Part shown: positions 11,144 through 22,700 of the stretch, piece after piece | How the letters are laid out: every line of letters begins with the position of its first letter | How positions within the stretch are numbered: the first letter of the stretch is position 1 | From: Neolecta irregularis DAH-3 | Taxonomy: Eukaryota; Ascomycota; Neolectomycetes; Neolectales; Neolectaceae | Length of the DNA: 38,726 bases | Assembly: GCA_001929475.1 (NCBI GenBank) | Contig: LXFE01000294.1 | Span: 1-38,726 of the forward strand | Reading direction: 5' to 3' | The notes under the pieces: generated by a model | The model's database searches: none | The model's input: only the letters and a program-made list of their open reading frames with translations | What the model was told of the DNA's origin: nothing | Position numbers and translations under genes: made by a program

Positions 11144-11851
11144 TCAAACAGGGCGTATACCTCGTCGACGGTAAACAAAAATGAACTCGGCCCCAGGCAG
11201 ATCATGCCTGTATTGAACGTCGACAGTTTTCCATTGGGCACTTGACTTCTCTCGGATAGGTCCAAGTCTTGGAATAAAAAGATTATTCAATGGTTAAGGT
11301 ATGTTACCCTGATCGACAGCTAAGACCAAGGGCATGGGCTTGGTCGTCGAGAGTAAAGTCTTCTTTCAGGTCCTGAAGATTTGCCGCTTCTTCGGCTCCC
11401 ACAATTCTCACAAAAGAGATTTTGACACGGATAGTTCCAACGGCATCATGCACATTATCTGGATTATATCCAACGCCTATTGTTAGCGATAATTCCTCCA
11501 TACATTCACCATGGGGATTTGTCTTATTGAACATCAATGGCCTGAACAGGTTGTTTCCAACCATTTTTCCGCTGACAGTGGTTTTAATCTCGTGATCATA
11601 TAATACCGGGCTGTAGAAATGTATTCCGTCTAGCATGATATCGGCGCACACAGGTTGAGAAGCCGTCTTGTGGAGTTGAACACTGAATTCAGCTCCATCT
11701 TGAGGATCTATATAAGCAGTTACGGTATCTCCTGGAAAGGTCAGCACTTATCGCTTGAAATGTAGAGGGTACCCTCTATACTAGAATGATACTCCTGCAA
11801 AGGACAACCGTTGATGCAGATAGCAGCGCTAAGGCTGTTGAGTGTAGGCAT
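11144..11851 (-). CDS. DUF7918-type fungal protein
   Basis: Two introns (11772-11732, 11307-11268) give 208 aa. It starts MPTLNSLSAAICINGCPLQE, followed by VTAYIDPQDGAEFSVQLHK, ADIMLDGIHFYSPVLYDHE, VSGKMVGNNLFRPLMFNKTN and VGTIRVKISFVRIVG. This order (short beta-rich N-terminus, acidic anchor sentence, VDG-type strand, then a basic C-terminus) matches the DUF7918 family of unknown function common in ascomycetes and basidiomycetes. After the second intron it ends PGAEFIFVYRRRGIRPV, in line with the family's last strand. I assign the family from memory of its pattern, so a profile search should confirm it. Confidence 0.7.
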
Positions 11852-12588
11852 GACAATAACTGGGTTGAGAAGATCCGAGTTGTTAGAAGAGAAGAGACAG
11901 GAGCAATCTGGTGGTTTACGGAACACGCAATGGATTGAAGCAAGCTTTGTGAGATCAGCTGGCTCTTATCGGCGGCGGTCACGGGGTGTCGAAGCCAAGG
12001 TGTCATAGCTGGCCCGAAATTGTTCCGCCCGCATTGCCTCTTGACCCCTAGTTAGCTTGTAGAAAAGATCTTGAGTCCCCACGATCGTAAGTCTTTTTTA
12101 TTCTAAAATTACTGTGAACACAATCCCAATACCTTTGTCATCTGGTATTTCCACTTGAGCTTAAAGGTACTAGTGTTCGTGTATAAGTCTGTGCACAGAA
12201 TTGGAAACAAAGGAAGATTTTAGAAAGTGACCCATGGCGCCTACACAATGGAGATAGCCCAGGGAATATACTGGCACCAGGTATTAACTAGTCATGTATG
12301 GTGTCGCCTGTCCTTTAGATATTTTAATGAGCTTGCATCTTCAGGTCGACCCTTCGAAGACACAGAGTCTAATGATAAGAACGTGATCACAGGCTTGAAT
12401 GCACCAGATCTTGACTATTTAAAACTCAAGTCCTTGACTTTGGGAGTAGTTTGCTTCGACTACAGATATTTGTAGAAGATAGTCGTAAATATGAATCCAG
12501 TAGCGGAAGTTTAAACATTTGGGCAACTGATACTTTAAAATGCAGCAAGCTAGATAGTGTCTCAAGCATTTTTGTGTAAACAAACCAT
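11852..12588. other. Intergenic, no supported gene
   Basis: Promoter of the DUF7918 gene and 3' flank of the MFS gene. The open frames here lack protein-like composition or plausible starts. Confidence 0.4.
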
Positions 12589-14230
12589 CTATTCGATTAT
12601 CCATAAACTCCATAATGCGCCACTCAAAGATACGATTGCCATGATCCACCAAACGAGCCATCCAATTTCAGACGTTTCGCCTAAACTAAATAGGAAGCCA
12701 GTGAGTAATGGTCCAATTGCGCGACCAAAGGCTGAAAGCCCCTGTGCAGCGCCGTTTATTGTACCTAAAACTTCCTTTGACGGCGCTGCACTAGACATGA
12801 GTACGACTGAACATGGAAACGCGACACTCCCAAGGATATATCGCGAACAGACTGATAGCACAATTAAAGGCCAGGTCCAATGAGACTCTGAGGGAATGCA
12901 CCTGAGAAAAGGCACAAGAAGGCAAACTATTGGAAACACAGATAATGAAACTCGAAGACATCTAGTTGTGCCATAACGTTGATGTAGAATCGGAAATCCA
13001 AAAATTTGCACGAATAAAGATAGTCCTCCTGCGATTGACATAAGTGTCCCAATTTGCTTTTCGGAGAACCCTAGGCCCCCGGATAAATGAAACAGAGAAA
13101 AAGATTTATTTTTTCCCGGTGCGAGTGATAGAAACATTGGAAATATTTGATCAATCGAAGCGTAATAGAGCCCTAGAATGATATACACACCAATGCAATG
13201 ATTTACTTGCCGAGTAAACACTGCCTTTTTCTGTTGAGACAGACAACTGGGTACAGGATTTTCAATTGTGCAAGCTCCATATGTCGCTGTTGGCTGGTTG
13301 AAAGATGCGTTGTTAGTAAGCAGTTGTTCGGACTCGACGTTAGCTGTATCGACTTTTCTAGGTCCAATATTCGATGATCTCGATAAGAAACATGCGATTT
13401 TCCTCCGAATTTTCCTACCGCTGTCTTCCTTCTCTCGAAATTTTGAGTGCGTTTCTTGAATGTAGAAAAACCCTACAGTCCCTCCGATGATTGTGAAAAT
13501 TGAGATTACGACATTGGGTAAAGCATAAGGATATTTTCGAAATAATTCACTTGACTCAAAAATCTTGGGGTATGCTTTCACTGGATCTGCTAATCTGGTA
13601 TATCAGTAATTTCTGGGACAGTGATGAAGGCATACAATCCACCAATAATAGGCCCAATGATACAACCCAAAGTCCAAAAAGCAGGCATGTATGAGAAAGC
13701 ACGAGCCCGGTCCTTTGGAGAGCTGACTAATTCCGCTACCTCCCAGATCAATGTTAAACTTTTCAAGTTTTTGGTACCACAGTTCGTATCACACCGACAT
13801 TCCCATTCAATAATCCAGCCAGTGATCTCGCAATGATAATCATTGTAAATGATCTACTGAAACCGAACCAGAGAACACTAATACTTGTTCCACATAATCC
13901 AAGTATAATAATGCATTTTCTTCCATATTTATCACTGAGACGACCCCATATCACGCCTGCAGAATTGAATTAGATCTTTGAGATCAGATCTGATATACTC
14001 GATAAACATTCACTGAAAGCAAAAGAAGATGACACGATTCCAGCATATTTCTATGCTGATCAAAACGCCACCCAAGCAAGTTTAAATACCGCAATCTGTG
14101 CTTCATCTTCCGTGATTCCAAAACTTTTGATCATGAAGAAAATGTAAGGAGATATCGAAGTGATTGCAATCGGTTCCGCTAATCGACAAAATCCCAACAA
14201 AAGGATCTTTTTAATTGGAAATGACGGCAT
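12589..14230 (-). CDS. Major facilitator superfamily transporter (DHA1-like)
   Basis: Four introns (38-42 nt) give 493 aa. The N-terminus is MPSFPIKKILLLGFCRLAEP, with TM1 and a loop before TM2 (YAGIVSSSFAFSECLSSVIW). GRLSDKYGRK is the MFS motif A. GLLNGNVGVIRTVVAE is the TM4 antiporter-type segment, and YMPAFWTLGCIIGPIIGG marks TM5. A long cytosolic loop separates the halves; the second half has 6 more hydrophobic stretches, including IGTLMSIAGGLSLFVQIFG and LGTINGAAQGLSAFGRAIGP. It resembles the fungal group related to S. cerevisiae YCR023C and plant zinc-induced facilitators. The substrate is unknown. The frame interruptions are all explained by GT-AG introns. Confidence 0.88.
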
Positions 14231-15001
14231 CTTGAAGGACTCAAGGGAAACTCAGGAGCTAGGATCCACGTTTGGCAAAAGCGCAGAGAGAGGGACTGTT
14301 GAAAGGAAAAACAGGGGGACGAATATAAATTGAGAAAATTCCACAGACTGGAAATTCAACAACGTGGAAGTGATGGTCATCGCGTAGTAATCATTGATCA
14401 ATTAGAGCATTTCTGATTTTTAGATTTAGGATGATCTTTGATTACCAAAAGTAAGGCAAAGAGTATTTCTATGAAGAATATTCTAGTCCAAAGTTGAGCC
14501 ATTTAATTCTATATTTTACTGATAAAGATTGCACAGAGCGTAGCATCGTTTCATTAGCGGTAGCCTTTAGACGAGCAACAGACAAATAATAAACAATGGC
14601 TTACACTGTAACGTCTTGGGCGGGATCAGCTGAAAGTCTTAAGTCGATGACGTGAGGAGTTAAATTGGATGACATATGACGAGTCAGGTCGGTTTACGGA
14701 CATGTCCGATACCACCACTTGCAAAATAACCGAATATGAGTATGAAACCACATTAAACATAAATATAAGTAAACCAAATAAACTAGAGACCTCTCCAAAG
14801 TAAAAGAATGAACCTACCCCATTTATTAATAGAATTAACTTGAAGAAAAAGTTCTACGTGCATATATGCGGCAGTTGTGGTAGGGATATTCCAGTGAACC
14901 GAGCCGCAGACTGGTGAAGCGTTGCAGCAACCTAGACCCTACTATATACGCAATCTAAACTAACTATGCAAAACCAAGAACCCTATATGCAAAATATAAC
15001 A
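14231..15001. other. Intergenic, no supported gene
   Basis: AT-rich DNA upstream of the MFS gene and downstream of the phosphatase gene. I see nothing that supports a gene or RNA. Confidence 0.4.
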
Positions 15002-16823
15002 CTACTCAGCTTGTCTAATGAAAGCCTCAATAACGGCTTCATAACATAACACAAACTGCCGTAATGTTTGGACCATACTAATCCGTTTTTCTCGTAGCTC
15101 TAGAACTGTTTTCAAGATCAAGTCTTCTTCGTTATTGGTTGAATCGCGGAGCATAGAAAGAACTGTATCGACTGTGCAAAATGCGCCTGTACGGCCGCAG
15201 CCAGCGGAACAGTGGACGAGCATTGGGCTGGTGGTTGTTGAAGCGATATTTGCCTCGTGAATTAGTGAGAGGAGACTCGAGGGAGCGACAGGGACGCCAA
15301 AATCGGGCCATTCTGTGTACTGGAGATGAGTAACTTCCCGGATGGAGGTGAAAGGGTAATCTGTGTGTGATAGGCTAAATCTTCGGCATATGATCGTGCC
15401 GTTTGCGACTATGTTGGTAGAGATGTTGCGTATAATAAAACACCCCATTTTTTCATCGTTCCAATAATTATGACATTTTATCTTTAGTTAGTGCCTTGAG
15501 AGGAAGAACAAGATTACTTGTCCGGCTTCCTCTATTGTTGTCAACATTACGATGACCCAAACGCGTTGATCCCAAACAATTCTCCAGAAATCTTCGAAGG
15601 TTGAAGGAAGGGGACCCTGCGTAGCGATGTATCTATTTTTCCCGTCTAATGCGTGGCAAAAACTTGCATTGACGTAATCATCTCCGTCTTTAACGAGTTT
15701 GACTCTGGAATGGTCGTATGGCCAGATGTTATTGTACCGATTTTTATTACCTCGCTCGAGGCCAGCGGAGATACTAAAGCCGTCGACAATATTGGGATTG
15801 AGCGCTTTCTGGAGTCTTTTTTGTTCAGTCTTTTCGATGCCGTAAAAAGACTCAGCGAGTTTCTGGGGACCGGAGGGCGAACATGCTATTCGCTTGAGCC
15901 AATTTGGTAGTGCTGACTTTATGGAATCAGAGAGATTGTTTAACCGAAGTGGGATCGGATCGCCTACACCGTTTGCAAGCTCAGTATTTTGACGAATGTT
16001 TGTGAAGAAGGGACAAATGGGCGAGGAGTTTTTAGGAATTTGACACTGTAGTGTTAATGTTGGTCTGCTTGGCAGTGATAGTGACGAAGCGGAAGTTGAA
16101 GAGGATATGGGCAAGGTGTCGATTAAATCTCTGTTTACGCTTGAGAAAGTCTTGAAGCCGCCTAGAAAATTCACATGTCGATAGACAATGACAGGCCATA
16201 CCCTTGAGGTAGAAGACTCTGAGGGCCTGACTGTCACAAGACTCGGTTGCGAATTTCTTTGCGAGCTGTTTACCGGGCCATGAGTCTGTGATGTTTGCAC
16301 AGTCAGCGTCATAGATGACGATGAGGCGTGCGCGTTTGTAGGACGTGAATTTGGAGCGTTGCCCGGTGTCCGGGATTGAATCTGAGATTCTGGCGAGGGT
16401 GAAGCTAGGGCGCTTGAGCAGGGTAGAGGGCACTGAGATGTGGACCGCGGAAGCGATGCGGGCGTCTTCGTAGGCCGAGTGCAGTCGCACATCAAGGATC
16501 AGCAGCGGCTCGCGGCTGCAGCGCAGGAGAACACGCAAGTCTGCAGGCTGCAGTGGAAGCAGACTAACAGGAGTAGGCGCCAGTGCAGGTGAAAATGCGG
16601 GGGTAGGTGTAGAGGCGAGTGAAAACACGGGGGTAGGCCCAGGTGCGAATATTGGCGAGCGAATAGATACTCGCCGCGCTGCCTGCGGCGGCGGCTCTAC
16701 CACTGGGGACTGCCGAGAGCACGGATCTTCTGCGCTAGGCGGTCGTGACGAATGGTCGTTGCACTCGCCAGCCAGGTCAAAATACGAAAACGAGGGAGCG
16801 GCATTATGCAGAGCTACGTCCAT
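15002..16823 (-). CDS. Rhodanese-tyrosine phosphatase (Pyp1/Ptp2-3-like MAPK phosphatase)
   Basis: Two introns (16201-16162, 15517-15482) give 581 aa. After a Pro/Ala-rich N-terminus (repeated TPxFSP-type units) comes a rhodanese-like domain: [52 protein letters not shown]. The C-terminal half is a classical PTP domain: [41 protein letters not shown], the WPD loop ([10 protein letters not shown]) and the active-site loop [13 protein letters not shown]. This architecture is that of fungal phosphatases that inactivate stress MAP kinases, the rhodanese part serving as MAPK docking. The first 600 nt are GC-rich compared with the rest. The ATG at 16823 is chosen because the upstream frame opens at TTG. 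Confidence 0.92.
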
Positions 16824-17778
16824 GGTGGCACACTCAACGTATGCAGGCAGGAACAAACGATGCGGCAATGCCCAAACAGCGTTGCACACAGAGGAGGAAA
16901 AATAGACCAAACCGCTGGTGGAGATTTCGCGGGTGGTGGTGTAGCTTTATACAGATCGCCGCAAAAGCGTAGGGAGGCAAATATCAGTCAGCGGTGGTGT
17001 TCCTGACCGAGACCAGTCGGTGGCGCACATTTTAGCTCCTATGACGTTGTCGCCACTCTCCACCATCTGCGGCTGTCGCCCCAAAGCCCATGTCCTTTTT
17101 CTACAGGGGTCGTTAACAGGATCGTGCGGCCATCTCTACACGCTTCCAGCTGTTCCCTTCAAGATGGGAGAAGGTAGTTCGATCAGTCTGCCTTTCGTGA
17201 TTTGCCAGTATAATTATGGAAATCGATGACGTAATTCTTTAAAGAGCAACATTTTCTTTGCGCTTATCCAAAGCGAGCCGGGACTCGTCTTCGTCATAAC
17301 CATCAGTCAACCCAGATAGCCATGTCAGCTCATTTCTTATCTGGAAATATAACCGCCCGGTCGCTTGCAACCATAGTCTAAGCCACACTTGTCGGAGATA
17401 TCTGCATTGCCGATGTTTAAAGTACTGTTATGATTTACTGTCGACAGGTTTAACCTGGTGAAACATATATCGATCCTGATACACCCGCAAGTCTGAATCC
17501 TAGTATACACAATATACAATAAACCTACTACACAACTAGAATACTTTTCTAGTCATATTTAAATATTCAAAAGCACTTGTCACCCGTTTCTTCGAGCCAT
17601 CGATATCTTCCGTCCGATATAACGACACTTGCGTCACAAGTTCCCCACTTTTTTTCCACCATAGTCTTTTGAAACTGCCCTCCGTTCTTCGCCTCGTTTC
17701 TTCGAGGGTAGTGGTTCACACAGTCCCCCAGGATCTATGTCAATGACCTCCTAACCAATTGAGGGAAGAACTGAAGCT
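16824..17778. other. Divergent promoter region between PTP and RhoGEF genes
   Basis: The left third is GC-rich like the adjacent phosphatase N-terminus and the rest is AT-rich. No gene is supported. Both genes are transcribed outward from here. Confidence 0.45.
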
Positions 17779-18929
17779 ATGTCTTCTTGTATCCTCGAAC
17801 GACACGTAACTCAGTCAACGCTCTTCTTTCTCCCATCGTTTCTCTCTGTTATATCAAGCTCTGAAGGATCAAATGCTATTCTCCAGCAAACCCGTTCAGA
17901 GCCTATCATTTCTTCCAAGCACTTGTTTTCCGAACACATCAGGAGCCATTCTGCACCTAGTTTCTCAGAATTCGAAGAACGTCAGAACAGGGAAACAAAA
18001 CGAAGACATATCATTGAGGAGCTTGTTTCAACTGAAGAAGGGTATGTGAATGATCTGAAGTGCCTAGTTGAAGTATGCAATATCCTAGGCTATATGCTGA
18101 TCGAAGATCTACTTTCGAAGCCTTGCTCGCCAATCTTGGATTTCCCAGTCCGATCTACTCGCGTTGCGAAGAAATATTACGGCAATCCTCGATCTTCAGA
18201 TTGCCATTCTCGAATCCATGAAGAGAGACTTTCCAAGAGAGGCAACTGGTCTTCGAATCGCTGCAGTTGCCTCTAAAGTGTTGACTGAAAAGGTTGAAGA
18301 ACAGTCTCTGGAATATATGCTGATTACAACAGGGGAACAGGTTTATGGTATACCAACAGTATTGCTTGGAACATGACGATGCCTTGCAAGTAATCCATAG
18401 ACACTACAAATCCAGGGAATGGCAAGCCTGGGAACGGGTGTCTTCTTCCTTGTTTGCTGTATCCTAACAGAGTCAGAGCTGTTGGACAATCGCTGAACAT
18501 GATACTGCAACATCAAAAAGGGCTATGCGATTAAACGATCTTATCGCAAAAGTATCCACCTTTGCCTTGCAAGTTGACTAAGCAAAGCCCATTCAGAGAC
18601 TCTGCCGATACTCTCTAATTTTGAATGACCTTTTACTTAACACGCCAATTCAAGATGATTACGAAGCCCATCATAACTTGAAAGACGCTCATCTTCAAAT
18701 GACGAACATTGTAAGTGAAATCAACGAATCTAAGCGACATCGACCCAATAAACGGACTTACTCGCTTCACACAGTTGCTTCCTCAATATCCAGCAAAACT
18801 AGTCTTTCTAGACCGAGTAGTCTTTTAAAGAAGAGCAATTCATGGACAGAAAAGCTAAGCGGGCGATGGAAGAGAAGAATCGTCACACCCGGGTTGGTAA
18901 AACTTGACATCGAGCCTAAAACTGCATGA
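17779..18929 (+). CDS. Small DH-domain protein (Rho guanine nucleotide exchange factor)
   Basis: Four short introns (34, 40, 33 and 36 nt) give 335 aa. After about 75 residues the DH domain begins: RRHIIEELVSTEEGYVNDLK (conserved region 1), IYFRSLARQSW, RRNITAILDLQIAILESMK, VYQQYCLEHDDALQVI, SREWQAWER and KRAMRLNDLIAKPIQRLCRY (conserved region 3), ending near HNLKDAHLQM. The tail is Ser/Lys-rich (SKTSLSRPSSLLKKS) and I see no PH domain, unlike most Dbl-family GEFs. DH domains load GTP on Rho/Cdc42 GTPases. An apparent in-frame TAA falls inside the 33-nt intron 18438-18470, so the gene is not broken. Confidence 0.82.
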
Positions 18930-19128
18930 GAGAATGGTGTATATTGGTTTTGTGAATCTCGTCCATATATAAACTATATTGATACTAGCGGGAATATGGG
19001 CATGGGAAACTATCGTTATTAGATGTAACTAGTCTAGAAACTCTGAGCTGTGGAGTCATGAACGTCACTTTTCCTCATTGTAACGTGACGTAATACACCA
19101 CTCAACCTCCCTTTCTTCGCCTGTAACC

Positions 19129-19622
19129 ATGAGATCTGGTGCTGTAGCAACCCTTTCCCATAGGACACTTTATTAACTACTAGCACACAAAAGTCGTCTA
19201 CAAAAACTTTATAGTCTTTGTCCAGTCGGAGGAAATTGTAAAGAAGTGGAAAGATGCTGAACACAAAAAGATGAAAGCAACTTTAGAGGGAGATAAGTCA
19301 GTCGGAAATTCAGTTGCACTCGTAGATGTCCTTGATGGATGGAAGATCTTTACTACTCATAGTCAAGGCCCTCAAGGTGTGCTTGGAACTCCCGCGCACA
19401 GTGAGCTAGAGGTTTCTTTAGTCGTATTCGGCCGTGGCTGACATTACAGAATGAACTTGGAGTGAAAAAGGAGGATGATGCTATTCGCAAGATTTTATTA
19501 GAAGGAAGTATTCAGTCTACCAAGTCTGCTGAGAAACTTGGGTAAGCCAGTAGAAGACACCTGGGTTGACTTGCAATAGACATACGAACCTGTCCAATGG
19601 AGCTGGAGATGGTGGTAGATAA
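19129..19622 (+). CDS. SBDS-domain protein, Rtc3/Yhr087w-like
   Basis: Introns 19144-19183, 19412-19449 and 19542-19579 give 125 aa. The single SBDS N-terminal domain reads KVVYKNFIVFVQSEEIVKKW, then SVALVDVLDGWKIFTTHSQG, PQGVLGTPAHSELE and DDAIRKILLEGSIQ. It ends with a Gly/Asn-rich tail (HTNLSNGAGDGGR), as in fungal Rtc3. Full SBDS proteins have two more domains and act in 60S maturation; the one-domain Rtc3 group is linked to RNA metabolism. Intron 2 has a weak GTTTCT donor. The last intron is needed for the family-like tail, otherwise a stop follows EKLG. Confidence 0.85.
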
Positions 19623-19792
19623 GGATTTTGTTTGTTAATGAATGCACCATTATATCGATACATTGAGAAGATTTGGTGGGGCAAATTTTATTAAGTTATA
19701 CAGAAAAACAAAGAACCGTTTACAATGTGCATGAAGCACAACTTCCCAGCAACACCCAAAAGATTTATCTACATGACAAAAAGAACAACCAC

Positions 19793-22700
19793 CTACCACT
19801 CTGCGATCAGTCCCTCTCTCTGGAGAAACCGAAGAATATAATCATCCACATGTCCTGGTTCATTCTGATCTTCGGTATCTTCCACGTTCGACTGAGAAAC
19901 TTGTGGGTCGTCTTCCTTTACAACTTTGGAGTTCTCATCAAAGTCAATGGCATCCGCATCAATTTCTCCTTGCGCAACGCGAGCAGCAGTTGCATCCTCG
20001 TCGTCCTCAGCGGCAGCCAATGCTTTCTCCATTATGGGCCCTGAGGCTTGATGTCGTTCATCAAGGTTGAACTCAGGTCCAAACATATCTCGCCAATCAA
20101 CTTTGTTGAAATAATCCGTAGTAAATTGACCTTCTGTGATAACCATATTATCAAGCAAACGCTTCTGGTTTGCCTTCTTAAGCATATTTTCTTCGATCGT
20201 GTATTCAGAGACCAATCGATAGATATGAACATCTCGAGTTTGTCCTATTCGATGGCACCTATCGCGTCAATCATCATTCCAAAGAGAGAAGACATACCGA
20301 TCTTGACATTGTCGATCCATGCACGGATTCCAATCAGAGTCATAAAAGATAACGGTATCAGCACCAGTCAAGTTGATCCCCAATCCACCGCTTCGACTAG
20401 ATAAAATAAAAACAAAGATCCTTGGGTCCGAGTTAAACCGCTCTGTGAGAATTTGCCGCTGTTCAATTTTGGTAGAACCGTCTAAACGAGCGTATAAATG
20501 ACCATGAATATTAAGGAATTGCTCTAGTATATCTAGAACACGGGTCATTTGTGTAAAAATTAATACTCGATGATTTTCGGCTTTCAGTTCCCGAAGGAGT
20601 GCATCTAGTCGCTGTAATTTTCCACAATCAAACTGCAACAGTCGTTTGTCAGGGAATGCGATCGATAATCGTACTGCAGCTTGATGTAATGTACTATCTT
20701 CACGATGTGGTTCCAAATATTCTTGGCTTATACCAGAAAGGGACAATGCAGGCATATCTAACGCCACGACCTTTGGTGTCACGAATGCAAATTTCTGAAT
20801 TATCAGATCCAAGTCCTCTGCTCGTTCTTCGTTTGTCCAAAGAAGATCGCGAAGACTAGTTTGATTCCACAATGCATCGTAAGACTCATCGAATTGCTTA
20901 ACCATAGCGGATAATCCAACATCCGCTTTAGAAGGTTCCCGGCACATTTTGATCAATCCGGACCCATAAATCGGAACTTTTTGGGTCCTTTGGTGGTTGA
21001 GATACAAGGAATGTCGCAGCCTTCCTAATAATTCTAGCCTTGTAAGCATTTTACGAAATGATCGATGTTTCTCGAGGGTTTCATAGCCTGGAGTCATTGA
21101 CCAATCAATGGTACTTTGAACTTTGTTCAACTCTGTTGCGATTTGATAATCGCAGCTAAGTTTAACTCTATCGATCGCCGAGAAGAAATCAAGATCCTCA
21201 TTTTCTGTAATGACGAGATTTAGAAAATCTAGATCTAGTTTATCGCTCGAGTCCTCCATGAGGAGTCTTCTTCGAATAAAAAGACTGTTAATCTCAAAAT
21301 CTGCCACCACTGAGCGACTCATCGCAAGCGACGTGACAATGGGTCTTGTCTCGAACAAGTCCGGATGATTGCAAACTTTTCGAAGCTGCATCAGGCAGTT
21401 GATGATACTCAGATAATTCCCCGACTGAAGAGTTTCTTTGGTTTGTCCACGATTTAAGAAATCATCGTATAAAAACCTTTGACGTTTGGATAGACGGCAG
21501 TAAACTACGTGTTCGTATTTGGCAGGCATTTGTTTCTCGACATCGGCTTTGAGGCGGCGAAGGAGGTATGGACGAAGCACTTTGTGCAATTTTGCGACGG
21601 TGTTTTTCGATTCTTCGTCCATCTCCGATTCATTTTCAATCATCTTGTCAACCGGATGAGCAAACCATTCTTGAAATTCCTTGAGGTTTGCAAAACCTGA
21701 GGGCATTCTCTTGGATAACCCCTGTGGCATTAAGAAATATAACAGAGACCACAATTCGACGAGATTGTTTTGGAGAGGTGTTCCCGTGAGAAGCAGACGA
21801 TGTACGGTGTTGAATGACAGTAGCGTCTGCCATCTTTGTGATCGAAAGTTTTTAATGTTATGGGCCTCGTCAAGGATAAGATATTCCCAGCGTTTCCGTT
21901 TAAGCTGGGCCTGATCCTGGAGACATATTTGATACGAGGTAATACAGACGTGCCAAGTATCTTCTTTGTTCCAACCTTTTCGTTTTTCCCGACGTTGATT
22001 TTGACTTCCGTAATACGTGAGAATCTTGAAACCCGGTGCAAATTTCTTGAACTCCACTTCCCAGTTAAGGATAACGCTTGTTGGAACGACGATAAGATGA
22101 GGACCCCAAATGTGCTTTTCGCAAGCCAAATAGGCGAGAAGGGAAATTGTCTGGATAGTTTTCCTAGTTTTGAGTTCAGAACGAAGAAAGAACTCATACC
22201 CAAGGCCCATTTCATCAGCCAAAATCCCATTTGTATCACTATTATGGAGTCCAGCGAGCCAATCAAGACCAATATGCTGATATTCGCGAAGTGTTCCTCT
22301 CAACAAGTGGGGAATACCCGTTTTAAGCGCAGAAGTAGTCGTCATCATGTCTTGATTTGGAGTCGATATCTTCGAATCTGAAACTTGAGGAAATTGATTC
22401 TCTAAACTTGGAGAAGCCGGGCAGGAATTTTCGTCGCCTTGAGTTTGAACTTCCAAAATATGCGGGTCTGCGGTTGTTGAGCCGCCGTAAAGATAATTTA
22501 ACCCTGGTGCATCGTCGCTCATATAGTCAGGTGTATCAGCTTCCGAATCCATAGCCGATGATTGGTCAACTTCCTCAAGGTTTTCGGTGGATGTATGCGA
22601 TTTTAGGCTTTGCTGTATAGCATTTTCATATAATGCGGCGAGTCCTCCAACCTTGTCACTTTCAAGATCAACATCAACATCTGCCGAGTCCGTATGCGCT

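Noticed and set aside
18438-18470. In-frame stop suggesting the RhoGEF is a pseudogene
   Set aside because: The stop lies in a 33-nt GT-AG intron with a CCTAAC branch site; the spliced frame is intact and encodes conserved DH-domain residues.
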